From contig JAIXZR010000060.1 in assembly GCA_027489455.1 (NCBI GenBank), positions 1-54,280 of the forward strand: a stretch of DNA of 54,280 nt, given 5' to 3'. Of this stretch, positions 32,561 to 41,362 are shown in pieces. The first letter of the stretch is position 1; the number at the start of each line of letters is the position of its first letter. The translations under genes and the position numbers were made by a program. Source of the DNA: Rubrivivax sp. (GTDB taxonomy: Bacteria > Pseudomonadota > Gammaproteobacteria > Burkholderiales > Burkholderiaceae_C). The notes below the pieces were generated by a model. It was not told the DNA's origin, did no database searches, and saw nothing but the letters and a program-made list of their open reading frames with translations.

Positions 32561-35296
32561 ATGGCCTTGCCTACAGGCGATAGCACCGCGCTGCTGCAGC
32601 TGATCTTCGATCATGCCGGTGAAGGCATCAGCGTCTTCGACCGGGACATGCGCCTGGTGGCCTTCAACCAGCGCTTCCTGGACTGCACCGGCCTCAGCGA
32701 TCGCCAGGCCGTGCTGGGCCTGCCGCTGCTGGACCTGCTGCGCTGCATGGCGCAGGCCGGCGAATTCGGCCCCCTGGCGGACACGGCGGCCCAAGAGGCC
32801 GAATGCCTGCGCCGCTGGCACGAGCTGCGCGTCGGCCCGCCGATGCTCACGCAGCGCCTGCGGCCCAACGGCCAGACGCTGGAACTGCGGCGCACCCCCA
32901 CGCCCGACGGCGGCTTTGTCATGCTCTACGCGGACATCAGCCAGCGCCGGGCCGCGGAGGTGTCTCTGCAGCACCAGCAGCGCATGCTGGACCTGGTGCA
33001 GCAGACCACCGCCCAGGGTTTCTGGTTCTTCGACAGCGATCTGCGCACCACCGACGCCAACCCGGCGATGTGCCGCATGCTGGCCACGACGCGCCCTGCG
33101 CTGCTGGGGCGCAGCATCTGGGAATTCCTGGACGATGCGCAGGCCGAGGTGGTGCGCCACAACCTGGCGCTGCGCAGCCAGGGCGTGTGCAACGGCTACG
33201 AAGTGAGCCTGGTGCGCAGCGATGGCCAGCGTGTGCACTGCTTCAACAACGCCACGCCCCTTGTCGACGACGACGGCCGCCAGGTGGGCGTGCTGGGCCT
33301 GTTCTCGGACGTCGGCCCGCTCAAGCAGGCGCAGGCGGGCCTGCGACAGGCCAGCAAGCTGCTGGCGCAGAAGTCCCAGGTGCTGGCCGTCACGCTGGAC
33401 AGCCTGGCGCAGGGCGTGCTGAGCGTCGACGCCCAGGGCAACATCACGGCCTGGAACCGCCGCTGCCTGGAACTGCTGCAGGTGCCGGAAAGCTTCATGC
33501 AGACACGGCCGAGCTTTGCCGCACTGGAGCAGTGGCAAGCGGATGCCGGGCTGATCCCGCGCGACGCGCCCCGCACGGCGCGCGATGCACTGCCCGGCCG
33601 CCGCGTGCGCGCGGATGGCGTCGTGCTGCTGGTGCAGACGCACGTGATCGCCGATGGTGGCGTGCAGGGCGGCATGGACGGTGGCGTGGTGCGCACCTAT
33701 ACCGACATCACCGCCAGCGCCCAGGCCGAGCAGGCCCTGCGCGAAAGCGAATCCCGCTTCCGCACGCTGGCCGATGGCGCGCCGGCGCTGATCTGGCAGT
33801 GCGACGCCGCCTATCGCGCCAGCTGGTTCAACCAGCGCTGGCTGCAGATCACCGGCCGCAGTCTGGAACAGGAACTGGCGCTGCCCTGGGCCCAGCGCAT
33901 GCATGCCGACGACGTGGAGCATTGCCGACAGGTGCTTTATCGCGCCGGCCTGGAGCAGCGCAGCTACCACGTCGAATACCGCCTGGCCACTGGCGGGCCG
34001 GCCACGGTGTGGATCGAGGATCACGGCGTACCGCGCTTCGGCAGCGACGGCGCCTTCGACGGCTACGTGGTCTACGGCTGGGACATCACGACGCGGCGCG
34101 AGGCCGAAGCGGCGCTCGTCAAGGCGAAGGAAGAAGCCGAGCGCGCCAACCGCGCGAAATCGGAGTTCCTGTCGCGCATGTCGCACGAACTGCGCACGCC
34201 GCTGAACGCGGTGCTGGGCTTTGCGCAACTGCTCGAAAGTGATCCGCACGACCCGCTGAGCCCGCTGCAGAACGCGCGCGTCCAGGAGATGCTGCGCGGC
34301 GGGCACCACCTGCTGGCGCTGATCAATGACGTGCTGGATCTGTCGCGCATCGAAGCCGGCGCGCTGGACCTGCGGCTGCGCCCGGTGTCCCTGCCCGAAC
34401 TGGTGGGCGACTGCCTGCGCCTGGTGGCACCGGCGGCCGATGAACGCCGCATCGCCCTTGTGGTGCAGCCCGGCCGGTCAGCTCTCTGCCGCGTGATGGC
34501 CGACGCGACGCGGCTGCGCCAGGTGCTGCTGAACCTGCTGGCCAATGCCGTCAAGTACACGCCCGTCGGTGGCTGCGTGACCAGCGGCTGGCAGCTGAGC
34601 GATGACGGCCAGCACGTCCGCCTGGTGGTGCAGGACACCGGCCCCGGTCTCAGCAGCGAGCAGCAGCTGCGGCTGTTCCAGCCCTTCGAGCGGCTGGATG
34701 CCAAGCACGGCGGGGTGGAAGGCGCAGGCATCGGCCTGGCCCTGAGCAAGTGGCTGGTGAGCCTGATGCAGGGGGACATGGGGGTGCAAAGCCTGCCGGG
34801 CCAGGGCTGCAGCTTCTGGGTGCAGCTGGCCCATGCCGATGCCGTGCCGTCGGATTGGGGCGGCCTGCAGGACGGCGCCCAGCCTGCCACGGCCCCGCCG
34901 CGGCACAGCACCGTGCTCTACATCGAGGACAACCCCGTCAACCAGGTCCTGATGGAAGGCATGCTGGCGCATCGGCCCGGGGTGCGGCTGCTGACGGCCG
35001 GGCTGCCGGAGACGGGGCTGTCGATGGCGCTGCAGTCCCAGCCGGAACTGGTGCTGCTGGACATCCAGCTGCCGGGCATGGATGGCTTCGAGGTGCTGCG
35101 CCGGCTGCGGGCCCAAGCCAGCACACGCCATATCCCGGTGGTCGCGGTCAGTGCCAACGCCATGCCGGCGGACCTGCTGCAGGCGCGCGAGGCCGGATTC
35201 GATGACTACATCACGAAACCCATCGAACTGCAGCTGCTGCTGGCCACCGTGGCCCGCGTGCTGGATGCCCCGGGCCCAGGCAAACGGGTGCGCTGA
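32561..35296 (+). CDS. Hybrid sensor histidine kinase / response regulator with PAS repeats
   Basis: 911 aa, no transmembrane segment, so a cytoplasmic sensor. Four PAS or PAS-like domains lie at about residues 8-125, 140-260, 285-395 and 405-520; the third shows AQGVLSVDAQGNITAWNRRCLELL. The HisKA domain has phospho-acceptor H542 in SHELRTPLNAVLG. The HATPase domain has the N box around N662 (NLLANAVKYT), G1 DTGPGL and G2 GAGIGLALS. A C-terminal receiver domain (about 785-900) has the phospho-Asp D834 in LLDIQLPGMDG and the Lys in YITKPIE. No output domain or partner regulator is adjacent. The ATG at 32561 is preceded at 5 nt by CAGAAT, hinting at a leaderless mRNA; longer in-frame upstream reading is not coding-like. 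Confidence 0.93.
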   Translation: MALPTGDSTALLQLIFDHAGEGISVFDRDMRLVAFNQRFLDCTGLSDRQAVLGLPLLDLLRCMAQAGEFGPLADTAAQEAECLRRWHELRVGPPMLTQRLRPNGQTLELRRTPTPDGGFVMLYADISQRRAAEVSLQHQQRMLDLVQQTTAQGFWFFDSDLRTTDANPAMCRMLATTRPALLGRSIWEFLDDAQAEVVRHNLALRSQGVCNGYEVSLVRSDGQRVHCFNNATPLVDDDGRQVGVLGLFSDVGPLKQAQAGLRQASKLLAQKSQVLAVTLDSLAQGVLSVDAQGNITAWNRRCLELLQVPESFMQTRPSFAALEQWQADAGLIPRDAPRTARDALPGRRVRADGVVLLVQTHVIADGGVQGGMDGGVVRTYTDITASAQAEQALRESESRFRTLADGAPALIWQCDAAYRASWFNQRWLQITGRSLEQELALPWAQRMHADDVEHCRQVLYRAGLEQRSYHVEYRLATGGPATVWIEDHGVPRFGSDGAFDGYVVYGWDITTRREAEAALVKAKEEAERANRAKSEFLSRMSHELRTPLNAVLGFAQLLESDPHDPLSPLQNARVQEMLRGGHHLLALINDVLDLSRIEAGALDLRLRPVSLPELVGDCLRLVAPAADERRIALVVQPGRSALCRVMADATRLRQVLLNLLANAVKYTPVGGCVTSGWQLSDDGQHVRLVVQDTGPGLSSEQQLRLFQPFERLDAKHGGVEGAGIGLALSKWLVSLMQGDMGVQSLPGQGCSFWVQLAHADAVPSDWGGLQDGAQPATAPPRHSTVLYIEDNPVNQVLMEGMLAHRPGVRLLTAGLPETGLSMALQSQPELVLLDIQLPGMDGFEVLRRLRAQASTRHIPVVAVSANAMPADLLQAREAGFDDYITKPIELQLLLATVARVLDAPGPGKRVR

Positions 35297-35415
35297 TCCC
35301 GGGTCCGCGGGATTGGCGGTCGGCAACGGCGCACCGCATACTTTTGTTTCCGGTGCCATGGCGCGCACGACATGTCGTTGCAGCGCTCCGGGGCCCTCAT
35401 CCGCCAAGGAATCCG

Positions 35416-36090
35416 ATGCTCTCGAAGAAAACCCTGCCCCAGGCGCTGGTCCTGACCGGCCTGCTGGCCCTGAACGGCGCAGCCCACGCGGCGATCACGG
35501 TCTTCAGCACCCAAGCCGCATTCCAGGCGGCCATTCAGACCAGTGGCACGGACTTCTTTTCCGACGTACCCCTCACGTCCTTCGGCGGTGCTCCGCTGAC
35601 GCGATCGGCGGGCGCCTTCACCTACCAGGCCAGCACGCAGAGCGTCGAGGCGCCGGTGGTGGTGTCGAACGCCTTCTTCGGCGTGGAGCCGACCGCCGGC
35701 AACCGCGCGCTCAGCACCTTTTCGAACCAGGACGCGCTGGTCCTCAGCGGCTTCAGCACCGGCGTCGGAGCCGTGGGCGGCAATTTCTTCGGTTCCGATT
35801 TCTTCGGCGGTTTCGTGCCTGCCAACCTGACCGTGACGGCCACCGACGCCATGGGCTCGGTGTCCTGGACACTGAACGGAGCGAGCAGCACGGGCTTCCT
35901 GGGATTCGTTTCGGACACCGGCCGGCTGCTGAGCATTTCGATCAGCGAATCCACGGGCGTCACCATCGGTCGGCCCTTCGTGACCGTCGACAACCTCGTC
36001 CTGGCCAGCGCCGTGCCGGAGCCCGGCACCTATGCGCTGCTGCTGGCCGGCTTGGGCGTGATCGGCTTCATGGCACGCCGCCGCGGCTGA
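35416..36090 (+). CDS. PEP-CTERM sorted exported protein
   Basis: 224 aa, start ATG 35416 with AAGGA 5 nt upstream. An N-terminal signal peptide (to about AHAA, residue 25) is followed by a low-Cys, Ser/Thr/Gly/Phe-rich mature region. The C terminus is a complete PEP-CTERM signal: VPEPGTYALLLAGLGVIGFMARRRG, i.e. VPEP motif, hydrophobic helix and basic tail. Such proteins are processed by exosortase EpsH/XrtA and associate with extracellular polysaccharide. No exosortase is in the window. The mature part resembles the many beta-rich PEP-CTERM proteins without known function. The sensor kinase upstream ends 120 nt before it. Confidence 0.9.
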   Translation: MLSKKTLPQALVLTGLLALNGAAHAAITVFSTQAAFQAAIQTSGTDFFSDVPLTSFGGAPLTRSAGAFTYQASTQSVEAPVVVSNAFFGVEPTAGNRALSTFSNQDALVLSGFSTGVGAVGGNFFGSDFFGGFVPANLTVTATDAMGSVSWTLNGASSTGFLGFVSDTGRLLSISISESTGVTIGRPFVTVDNLVLASAVPEPGTYALLLAGLGVIGFMARRRG

Positions 36091-36161
36091 CCACGCGCCG
36101 CGCCAGCGGCGGCTGTACCTCGGGCCTGGCCCGGGGCGCTGGCCGGGAGGCGCAGCACGCA

Positions 36162-36197
36162 AAAAAGGGGTTGAACGTGAAAGTTCAACCCCTTTTT
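36162..36197. terminator. Bidirectional terminator between the PEP-CTERM gene and tRNA-Lys
   Basis: A perfect 15-bp inverted repeat (AAAAAGGGGTTGAAC and its complement) surrounds a 6-nt loop. A tracts precede and T tracts follow it, so it should stop both the plus-strand PEP-CTERM transcript and the minus-strand tRNA transcript. Confidence 0.93.
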
Positions 36198-36204
36198 GCA
36201 TCGT

Positions 36205-36280
36205 TGGTGGGCCCTGACAGATTCGAACTGTCGACCAACGGATTAAGAGTCCGCTGCTCTACCAACTGAGCTAAGAGCCC
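36205..36280 (-). tRNA. tRNA-Lys (CTT)
   Basis: 76 nt with encoded CCA. The anticodon loop CTCTTAA gives CTT. Complete cloverleaf; acceptor GGGCTCT pairs with AGGGCCC-side bases. Confidence 0.95.
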
Positions 36281-36412
36281 GAAATTTGCCCGACCTGCGG
36301 TGCAGTACCGCGGGCCAGCCTGCAAAGACGACTTCATCCGGGACGACCGCTGTTGCGCTCTGTCCTGTGCCCATCGGGTCGTGGCCGTTGCGAGGCCCAG
36401 CCCAGGCGGGGA

Positions 36413-36488
36413 TGGTGGGTCGTGCGTGACTCGAACACGCGACCAACGGATTAAAAGTCCGCTGCTCTACCGACTGAGCTAACGACCC
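36413..36488 (-). tRNA. tRNA-Lys (TTT)
   Basis: 76 nt with encoded CCA. The anticodon loop CTTTTAA gives TTT. The D arm to variable loop is almost identical to the neighbouring tRNA-Lys (CTT), while acceptor and T arms differ. Confidence 0.95.
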
Positions 36489-36550
36489 GACGCAGCTGGC
36501 GCAGCCCGTCTGCAGAGCCCACGATGATAGCGTGTTTTCACGCACGCGCT

Positions 36551-37393
36551 TCAGCGCGCTGCCGGGCGGCGGGCCAGCAGTTGCGAAATTGCCTCGCCCG
36601 CTGCCACCATCCCGAAACAGGCCGTGACGGTGACGCTGCTGCCGTAGCCGTGGCAGTTCAAGCTGCCGTCGGGGGCTGGCGCGCCGGCCCCGCCATCGCA
36701 GGCCTGCACGGGGTTCAGCACCGGTTCGCGCGAAAACACGCAGCGCAGCCCGACAGGGCGCGGCTCGCCCGGCATGGCGCGCGGCATCGCCCCGGCCTGC
36801 CGCAAGCGCTGGCGCAGGCTGGCCAGCAGGGGGTCGTGGCTGACCTGCGCCAGATCGGCCACTTCCACGGCCTGCGCCAGCCGCTTGCCTCCTGCAGCCC
36901 CCACGCACACCACCGGCACGCCCGTCTGCAGCCCCCAGGCCGCCAGCGCCGTCTTGGCACGCACCTGGTCGCAGGCATCGATCAGCACGTCCACCGGCTC
37001 TGGCAGCAGCGCCGGCCAGTTGTCGGGCTGCACGAAGTCTTCCACCGCCAGCACCCGGCAGGCCGGGTGGATGTCGGCAATGCGCTCGCGCAGTGCCCAG
37101 GCCTTGGCCTGGCCCAGCGTGCGGCCCAGCGCCTGCACCTGGCGGTTGATGTTGCTTTCGGCCACGTGATCCAGATCGAACAGGGTCAGCGCGGCCACAC
37201 CGCTGCGCGCCAGTGCCTCGACGGCCCAGGATCCGACACCTCCCAGGCCGACCACGCCGACGCGGGCTGCGCGCACACGCTGGTAGCCCGGCTCGCCGTA
37301 AAGGCGGCGCAGGCCGCCGAAGCGGCGCTCGAGATCGGCATCGTCACTCGCGGCCGCCGGCGGGCTCTCGACCGCCGCAGCAGGGCTCGTCAC
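36551..37393 (-). CDS. tcdA: tRNA threonylcarbamoyladenosine dehydratase (TcdA/CsdL)
   Basis: 280 aa. TcdA is an E1-like enzyme that cyclises t6A37 of tRNA to ct6A using ATP. The Rossmann/adenylation motif VGVVGLGGVGSWAVEALARSGV and LFDLDHVAESNINRQ are typical, as are DACDQVRAKTALAAW and VGAAGGKRLAQAVEVADLAQVSHDPLL. The start is GTG 37393, which forms a GTGA overlap with the stop of the upstream transporter gene; the much longer open frame upstream runs antisense-free through that gene and is not coding. Overlap implies translational coupling with the YeeE transporter. The two tRNA-Lys genes downstream decode AAR codons read by t6A37-bearing tRNAs, a probably coincidental proximity. Confidence 0.94.
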   Translation of the reverse strand: MTSPAAAVESPPAAASDDADLERRFGGLRRLYGEPGYQRVRAARVGVVGLGGVGSWAVEALARSGVAALTLFDLDHVAESNINRQVQALGRTLGQAKAWALRERIADIHPACRVLAVEDFVQPDNWPALLPEPVDVLIDACDQVRAKTALAAWGLQTGVPVVCVGAAGGKRLAQAVEVADLAQVSHDPLLASLRQRLRQAGAMPRAMPGEPRPVGLRCVFSREPVLNPVQACDGGAGAPAPDGSLNCHGYGSSVTVTACFGMVAAGEAISQLLARRPAAR

Positions 37394-38505
37394 AGCGCCT
37401 GCTCCATGCGCCAGGCCTGCCAGCGCACCCCCAGCCAGCCGCCGACCAGGATGCCGGCCAGGGACAGAAAGCTGCCCAGGGCCAGCGTCGAAACCCCCGA
37501 CAACCCCTGGCCCACTGTGCACCCCACGGCCGTGACGCCACCTACGCCCATCAGCACGGCGCCGACGAAGTGGTTGGCTGTGTCCTCCGTGCCGCGGAAG
37601 CCCTCCCAGCGGAAGCTGCCGCTGGCCAGGGCCACGATGGCCGACCCGACGATCACGCCGGCAGCACTGACGATGCCCAGCGTCAACACGCGGCTGGTGT
37701 CGCTGAAGAACATCAGCCAGTCCAGGCTGTAGGCCAGTGGGGCGACGAAGCTGAGCGACTCCATGCGCCGGCTGTTCGTGGCGAGGAAGCTTTCCTCCAG
37801 CGTCACCGGATGCTCGGGCAGGTGGCCCAGCACGCCTGACACCCACCACACCGCCACCACCACCGCGCCGATGCCCGCGCCGCCCATCCACGTGTCCGCC
37901 TGCCGGCCCTCCGGCCGCGCGATGACGAAGGCCATCAACGCCAGGCCCGAGGCCAGGCCCAGGCCCAGCGCCCAGGCCTGGCGCTGGCCACCAGCCAGAT
38001 GCGCGGCCAGCGACGGCAGGTCCTGCCCGGTCGGCAGCGCCACGGCAAGCTGATCGACGGTGCCCACGCGCAGCACGGCCGTGATGCCACGCAAGGTGGC
38101 ATAGGCCGACAGCCCGAGCACGATGAAGACCAGCAGCGACTTGAGGCTGCCGCCGCCGATGCGCACCAGCGTCTTGCTGCCGCAGCCCGAGCCCAGCACC
38201 ATGCCGACACCGAACAGCAGCCCGCCTGCCAGGTGCGACAGCCAGATCAGCCGCGGCGCGGCGTACAGCGTGTCGGCGGCTTCCACCCAGCCCAGCGCGA
38301 CCATGCCGTTGAAGCCGATCATCGCCATGGCCATGGCCAGCAGCCACATGCGCATGCGCGCCCAGTCGCCCATGGTGACGATGTCGGCCACCGCACCCAT
38401 GGTGCAGAAGCGCGTGTGCTGGGCCAGCGCCCCGAACAGCGCAGCCAGGCCAAAACTGGCCCACAGCACCCGCGCGGTCAGGCCAGGCAGATCGGACTCT
38501 TGCAT
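37390..38505 (-). CDS. YeeE/YedE-family sulfur (thiosulfate-type) transporter
   Basis: 371 aa with about nine to ten hydrophobic segments. The family includes TsuA, a thiosulfate channel whose conserved Cys residues line the pathway. Matching Cys are C34 in TRFCTMGA, C109 in GSGCGSKTL and C329 in AVGCTVGQG. It may therefore import thiosulfate or a related sulfur species. A TAGAAT hexamer lies 6 nt before the ATG, so it probably has its own leaderless promoter even though cpoB ends only 47 nt upstream. It overlaps tcdA. No TusA or rhodanese gene is present next to it. Confidence 0.88.
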   Translation of the reverse strand: MQESDLPGLTARVLWASFGLAALFGALAQHTRFCTMGAVADIVTMGDWARMRMWLLAMAMAMIGFNGMVALGWVEAADTLYAAPRLIWLSHLAGGLLFGVGMVLGSGCGSKTLVRIGGGSLKSLLVFIVLGLSAYATLRGITAVLRVGTVDQLAVALPTGQDLPSLAAHLAGGQRQAWALGLGLASGLALMAFVIARPEGRQADTWMGGAGIGAVVVAVWWVSGVLGHLPEHPVTLEESFLATNSRRMESLSFVAPLAYSLDWLMFFSDTSRVLTLGIVSAAGVIVGSAIVALASGSFRWEGFRGTEDTANHFVGAVLMGVGGVTAVGCTVGQGLSGVSTLALGSFLSLAGILVGGWLGVRWQAWRMEQAL

Positions 38506-38517
38506 GGCGCGATTCTA
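38506..38517 (-). promoter_or_regulatory. Candidate leaderless promoter of the YeeE gene
   Basis: TAGAAT (38517-38512, minus) followed by CGCGCC and then the ATG. No -35 is clear and no Shine-Dalgarno is present. Confidence 0.45.
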
Positions 38518-38552
38518 GGGATCGCCCGCCACACGCCGGCGGGGCGGCCTGG

Positions 38553-39368
38553 CTACTTGAGCGAGGCCAGGCGCTCCTTGCCAGCCTGCGCCGCCTCGGA
38601 CTGCGGGTAGGCCTTCACCAGCTCTTCCAGCGTGCGCCGGGCGCTGCGCGCGTCCTTCAGCTCGGCCTGGCTGTTGGCCAGCGCCAGCAGGGCTTCAGGC
38701 GCGCGCGGGTGGTCGGGCGCAGCCGCCACGAAGGCGCGGAAGGTGGCGATCGCTTCCTTGTAGTCGCGCTTGCCGTACTGTGCGTTGCCCAGCCAGAAGC
38801 GCGTGGCGTCGGCGTACGGGCTGTCGGGATGGCGGCGCTGGAAGCTGCCCAGTGCTGCCACGGCCTTGTCGAAATCACCGGTGCGGATGATGGCGATGGC
38901 GTCGTCGAAGGCGCGCTTTTCCGCCGGGTCGACGGTGAATTCACGCCCGTCCAGCGTCACCTTGGTGGGCTCGAACTTGCGCAGGCGCTCGTCCAGGCTC
39001 TGCGCCAGGTCCTTCTGCAGGCGCTGCAGGTCGGACAGTTCCTTGGCGCGCTGCTCGTCGTTGCCGCGCATCTTGGCCAGCTCGCCGCGCAGGGCGTCGA
39101 GCTGGCCGTTCATTTCCAGCAGCGTGCGGCGCAGCTGCTCGAGCTGGGCCGTCAGTTGCGCCTTGGTCGCCGTCAGCTCGGCCAGCCGGGCCTTGTTCTC
39201 CTCCTCGCCCTGGCTCACGCGGGCGCGCAGGTCGACGATCGCCTTGCGCGCCTCGTCGTCGTCGAACAAACCGGCCTGCACCGGCAGGCTGGCCAGCAGC
39301 AGCGTGGCGGCTGCCCAGGCCAGCCGCGGGGCGCTGCGGGCAAGCCCGGCCTGGCTCACGGTGCCCAT
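38553..39368 (-). CDS. cpoB: Cell division coordinator CpoB (YbgF)
   Basis: 271 aa. A periplasmic Tol-system protein that links peptidoglycan synthesis to outer-membrane constriction. A signal peptide (to about residue 32, ASLPVQA) precedes a coiled coil rich in L, E, Q and R (about 40-115) that would form the trimeric stalk. Three TPR-like repeats follow (about 150-265): AFDDAIAIIRTGDFDKAVAALGSF, PYADATRFWLGNAQYGKRDYKEAIATF and APEALLALANSQAELKDARSARRTL. It follows pal by 4 nt. Confidence 0.95.
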   Translation of the reverse strand: MGTVSQAGLARSAPRLAWAAATLLLASLPVQAGLFDDDEARKAIVDLRARVSQGEEENKARLAELTATKAQLTAQLEQLRRTLLEMNGQLDALRGELAKMRGNDEQRAKELSDLQRLQKDLAQSLDERLRKFEPTKVTLDGREFTVDPAEKRAFDDAIAIIRTGDFDKAVAALGSFQRRHPDSPYADATRFWLGNAQYGKRDYKEAIATFRAFVAAAPDHPRAPEALLALANSQAELKDARSARRTLEELVKAYPQSEAAQAGKERLASLK

Positions 39369-39372
39369 GGTG

Positions 39373-39957
39373 TCAGCGGTCCCTCAGCTCGGCGCGGCGG
39401 TTGCGCGCGTAGGCAGCTTCGTCGCTGCCCTGCACGGCCGGACGCTCCTTGCCGAAGCTCACGGCTTCGATCTGCCGCGCGTCTGCGCCCAGCAGCTCCA
39501 GGCTGCGGGCCACGGCTTCGGCGCGCTTCTGGCCCAGTGCCAGGTTGTATTCGCGGCCGCCGCGCTCGTCGGTGTGGCCTTCGACCACGATCTTGCGCTC
39601 GCGCTCGGTGGACAGCCGCTTGGCATGGCCTTCGATCATCGGCTTGAACTCGTCGCGCACGGCAAAGCTGTCGAAGTCGAAGTACACCACGCGCTGGCTG
39701 GTCAGGGCGGCCAGCGCCGCAGCGCCGGCGGCGGCGCTGCCAGCCAGGTCCACCGTGGTCACTCCCGACTGTGGCGCCGCGCCCGTGGCTGCGCCCCCTG
39801 CGCCGGCGCCGGCGCCCGCGTTACCGGTGGTGCTGCGGGTCTCGACCGGTGCGCCACCGCTTCCGGGCTCCTTCAGGGACACCGAACTGCCGCAGGCCGA
39901 CAGCAGCGCGGCGGTGGCCAGCAACAGCAGGGAGGGGGACAGAGGTTTTCTGGTCAT
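39373..39957 (-). CDS. pal: Peptidoglycan-associated lipoprotein Pal
   Basis: 194 aa from ATG 39957 with GGAG 8-10 nt upstream. The signal peptide ends in lipobox LSAC. A Gly/Ala-rich linker (about 40-85) leads to an OmpA-C domain with VYFDFDSFAVRDEF, VVEGHTDERGGREYNLALGQKRAEAV and the C-terminal RNRRAEL, which binds meso-diaminopimelate of peptidoglycan. It is the outer-membrane partner of TolB and sits between tolB and cpoB. Confidence 0.97.
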   Translation of the reverse strand: MTRKPLSPSLLLLATAALLSACGSSVSLKEPGSGGAPVETRSTTGNAGAGAGAGGAATGAAPQSGVTTVDLAGSAAAGAAALAALTSQRVVYFDFDSFAVRDEFKPMIEGHAKRLSTERERKIVVEGHTDERGGREYNLALGQKRAEAVARSLELLGADARQIEAVSFGKERPAVQGSDEAAYARNRRAELRDR

Positions 39958-40039
39958 GATGCACTCCGATCTAAACGGGGAAGGCCCCCGAAACAAACAA
40001 CTGCTTGCCCAGCGGCTGACAGCCCGGGGCGGGAAAAGT

Positions 40040-41362
40040 TCAGCTGCGGAACGGGCCCCAGGCCGGCTCGCGCACGTCGGCGCCGCTGCTCACCAGCCGG
40101 GTCTTGATCTTGCCGTCCAGCGTCGTTGTCACCAGGACATCGGCACCGCGGATACGACTGGCATAGACGATCTGGCGGCCGTTGGGCGCGAAGCTGGGGC
40201 TCTCGTCATCGCTGGTGTCGGTCAGGGGCATCACCGTGCCTCTCTGCAGATCCTGCGTCACCAGGCGGAAGGCATTGCCCTGGCGCGTGATGTAGGCCAG
40301 CAGCCGCCCATCGGGGCTGATGGCCGGGCTGATGTTGTAGCTGCCGCTGAAGGTGATGCGCTCGGGCGCACCCGCGGCCGTGCCGCCGCCCAGCGGCAGA
40401 CGGTAGATCTGCGGGCCGCCGCCGCGGTCGCTGACGAAGAACAGGCTCTTGCCATCCGGCGCGTAGACGGCCTCGGTGTCGATGGCGCTGCTGCGCGTCA
40501 GGCGCACGGGCGTACCCCCGGCGGCGGCCAGCGTGTACAGCTGCGCCACGCCTTCGCTGGACAGCGTCACGGCCAGCTGGCGGCCATCGGGCGACCAGGC
40601 CGGCGCACTGTTGGAACCGCGGAAGTTGGCCAGCATCCGGCGCGCGCCGCTGGCCACGTCCTGCACCCAGACCACGGCCTTCTGCGTCTCGAACGAGACG
40701 TAGGCCAGTTGCCGGCCGTCTGGCGACCAGGCCGGCGAAATGATGGGCTCGTTGCTCGACAGCGCCACCTGCATGCCTTCGCCGTCGGCGTCGGTGATGT
40801 GCAGGCTGAAGCGCCGGCCCACCTTCAGCACGTAGGCGATGCGCGTGGCGTTCACGCCGGGCTCGCCCGTGAGCTTGAACTGGATCTCGTCGGCGATGCG
40901 GTGCGCGGCCAGGCGCAGATCCGCCGGCAGCACCAGCTTGCTCTGGCCGATCAGCTCTTCGTTGCGCACCGCGTCCCAGAGCTTGAAGCGCACGTCCCAG
41001 CGGCCGTCGGCCAGGCGCGAGACCGAGCCGGCCACCAGCGCATCGGCGCCCTTGGCCTTCCAGTCGGCCAGGTTGACGGTGCTGCGCTCGTCCAGCACGG
41101 CGTCGGCCGCGAAGGTGCGGAAGACGCCGCTGCGCTCGAGGTCGTTGCGCACCACCTGCGACAGCGGCAGGCCGGCGCTGGCTTCGTCGCGGAACACTGC
41201 CACCGCCACCGGCACCTGGGTGGCGCCGACGCCCGTCACATCGATGCGGAACTGCGCACTTGCCGGCGTGGCGGCTGACCAGGCCAGCGGCCCGCCCAGG
41301 CCCCAGGCCCCGAGGCCCGCGACGCGAGCCAGCGCCCGACGGCGCGTCTGCGCCGCCGTCAT
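40040..41362 (-). CDS. tolB: Tol-Pal system protein TolB
   Basis: 440 aa from ATG 41362. A periplasmic beta-propeller that bridges TolA and Pal. A signal region TRRRALARVAGLGAWGLGGPLAWSAATPASAQ precedes FRIDVTGVG; the double Arg and length could fit Tat as well as Sec. An N-terminal TolB_N domain (about 35-160) is followed by repeated WD40-like PD40 blades: SPDGRQLAYVS, SPDGRQLAVT, APDGKSLFFVSDRGG, SPDGRLLAYI, APNGRQIVYAS. A GTG at 41386 in the same frame is a rival start. tolQRA are not in the window; upstream is the divergent msbA. A mini-ORF overlaps the chosen start. Confidence 0.95.
   Translation of the reverse strand: MTAAQTRRRALARVAGLGAWGLGGPLAWSAATPASAQFRIDVTGVGATQVPVAVAVFRDEASAGLPLSQVVRNDLERSGVFRTFAADAVLDERSTVNLADWKAKGADALVAGSVSRLADGRWDVRFKLWDAVRNEELIGQSKLVLPADLRLAAHRIADEIQFKLTGEPGVNATRIAYVLKVGRRFSLHITDADGEGMQVALSSNEPIISPAWSPDGRQLAYVSFETQKAVVWVQDVASGARRMLANFRGSNSAPAWSPDGRQLAVTLSSEGVAQLYTLAAAGGTPVRLTRSSAIDTEAVYAPDGKSLFFVSDRGGGPQIYRLPLGGGTAAGAPERITFSGSYNISPAISPDGRLLAYITRQGNAFRLVTQDLQRGTVMPLTDTSDDESPSFAPNGRQIVYASRIRGADVLVTTTLDGKIKTRLVSSGADVREPAWGPFRS

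Noticed and set aside
31601-32580. FMN riboswitch before the riboflavin synthase gene
   Set aside because: The gene is preceded by coding sequence with a 10-nt gap; no RFN-element-like conserved helices were seen.
35297-35415. Sigma-54 promoter before the PEP-CTERM gene
   Set aside because: GG and GC dinucleotides occur but not with the required -24/-12 spacing and flanks.
36300-36482. Small plus-strand ORF ending in ...VTRTRDQRIKSPLLYRLS
   Set aside because: Antisense reading through tRNA-Lys (TTT), a known annotation artefact.
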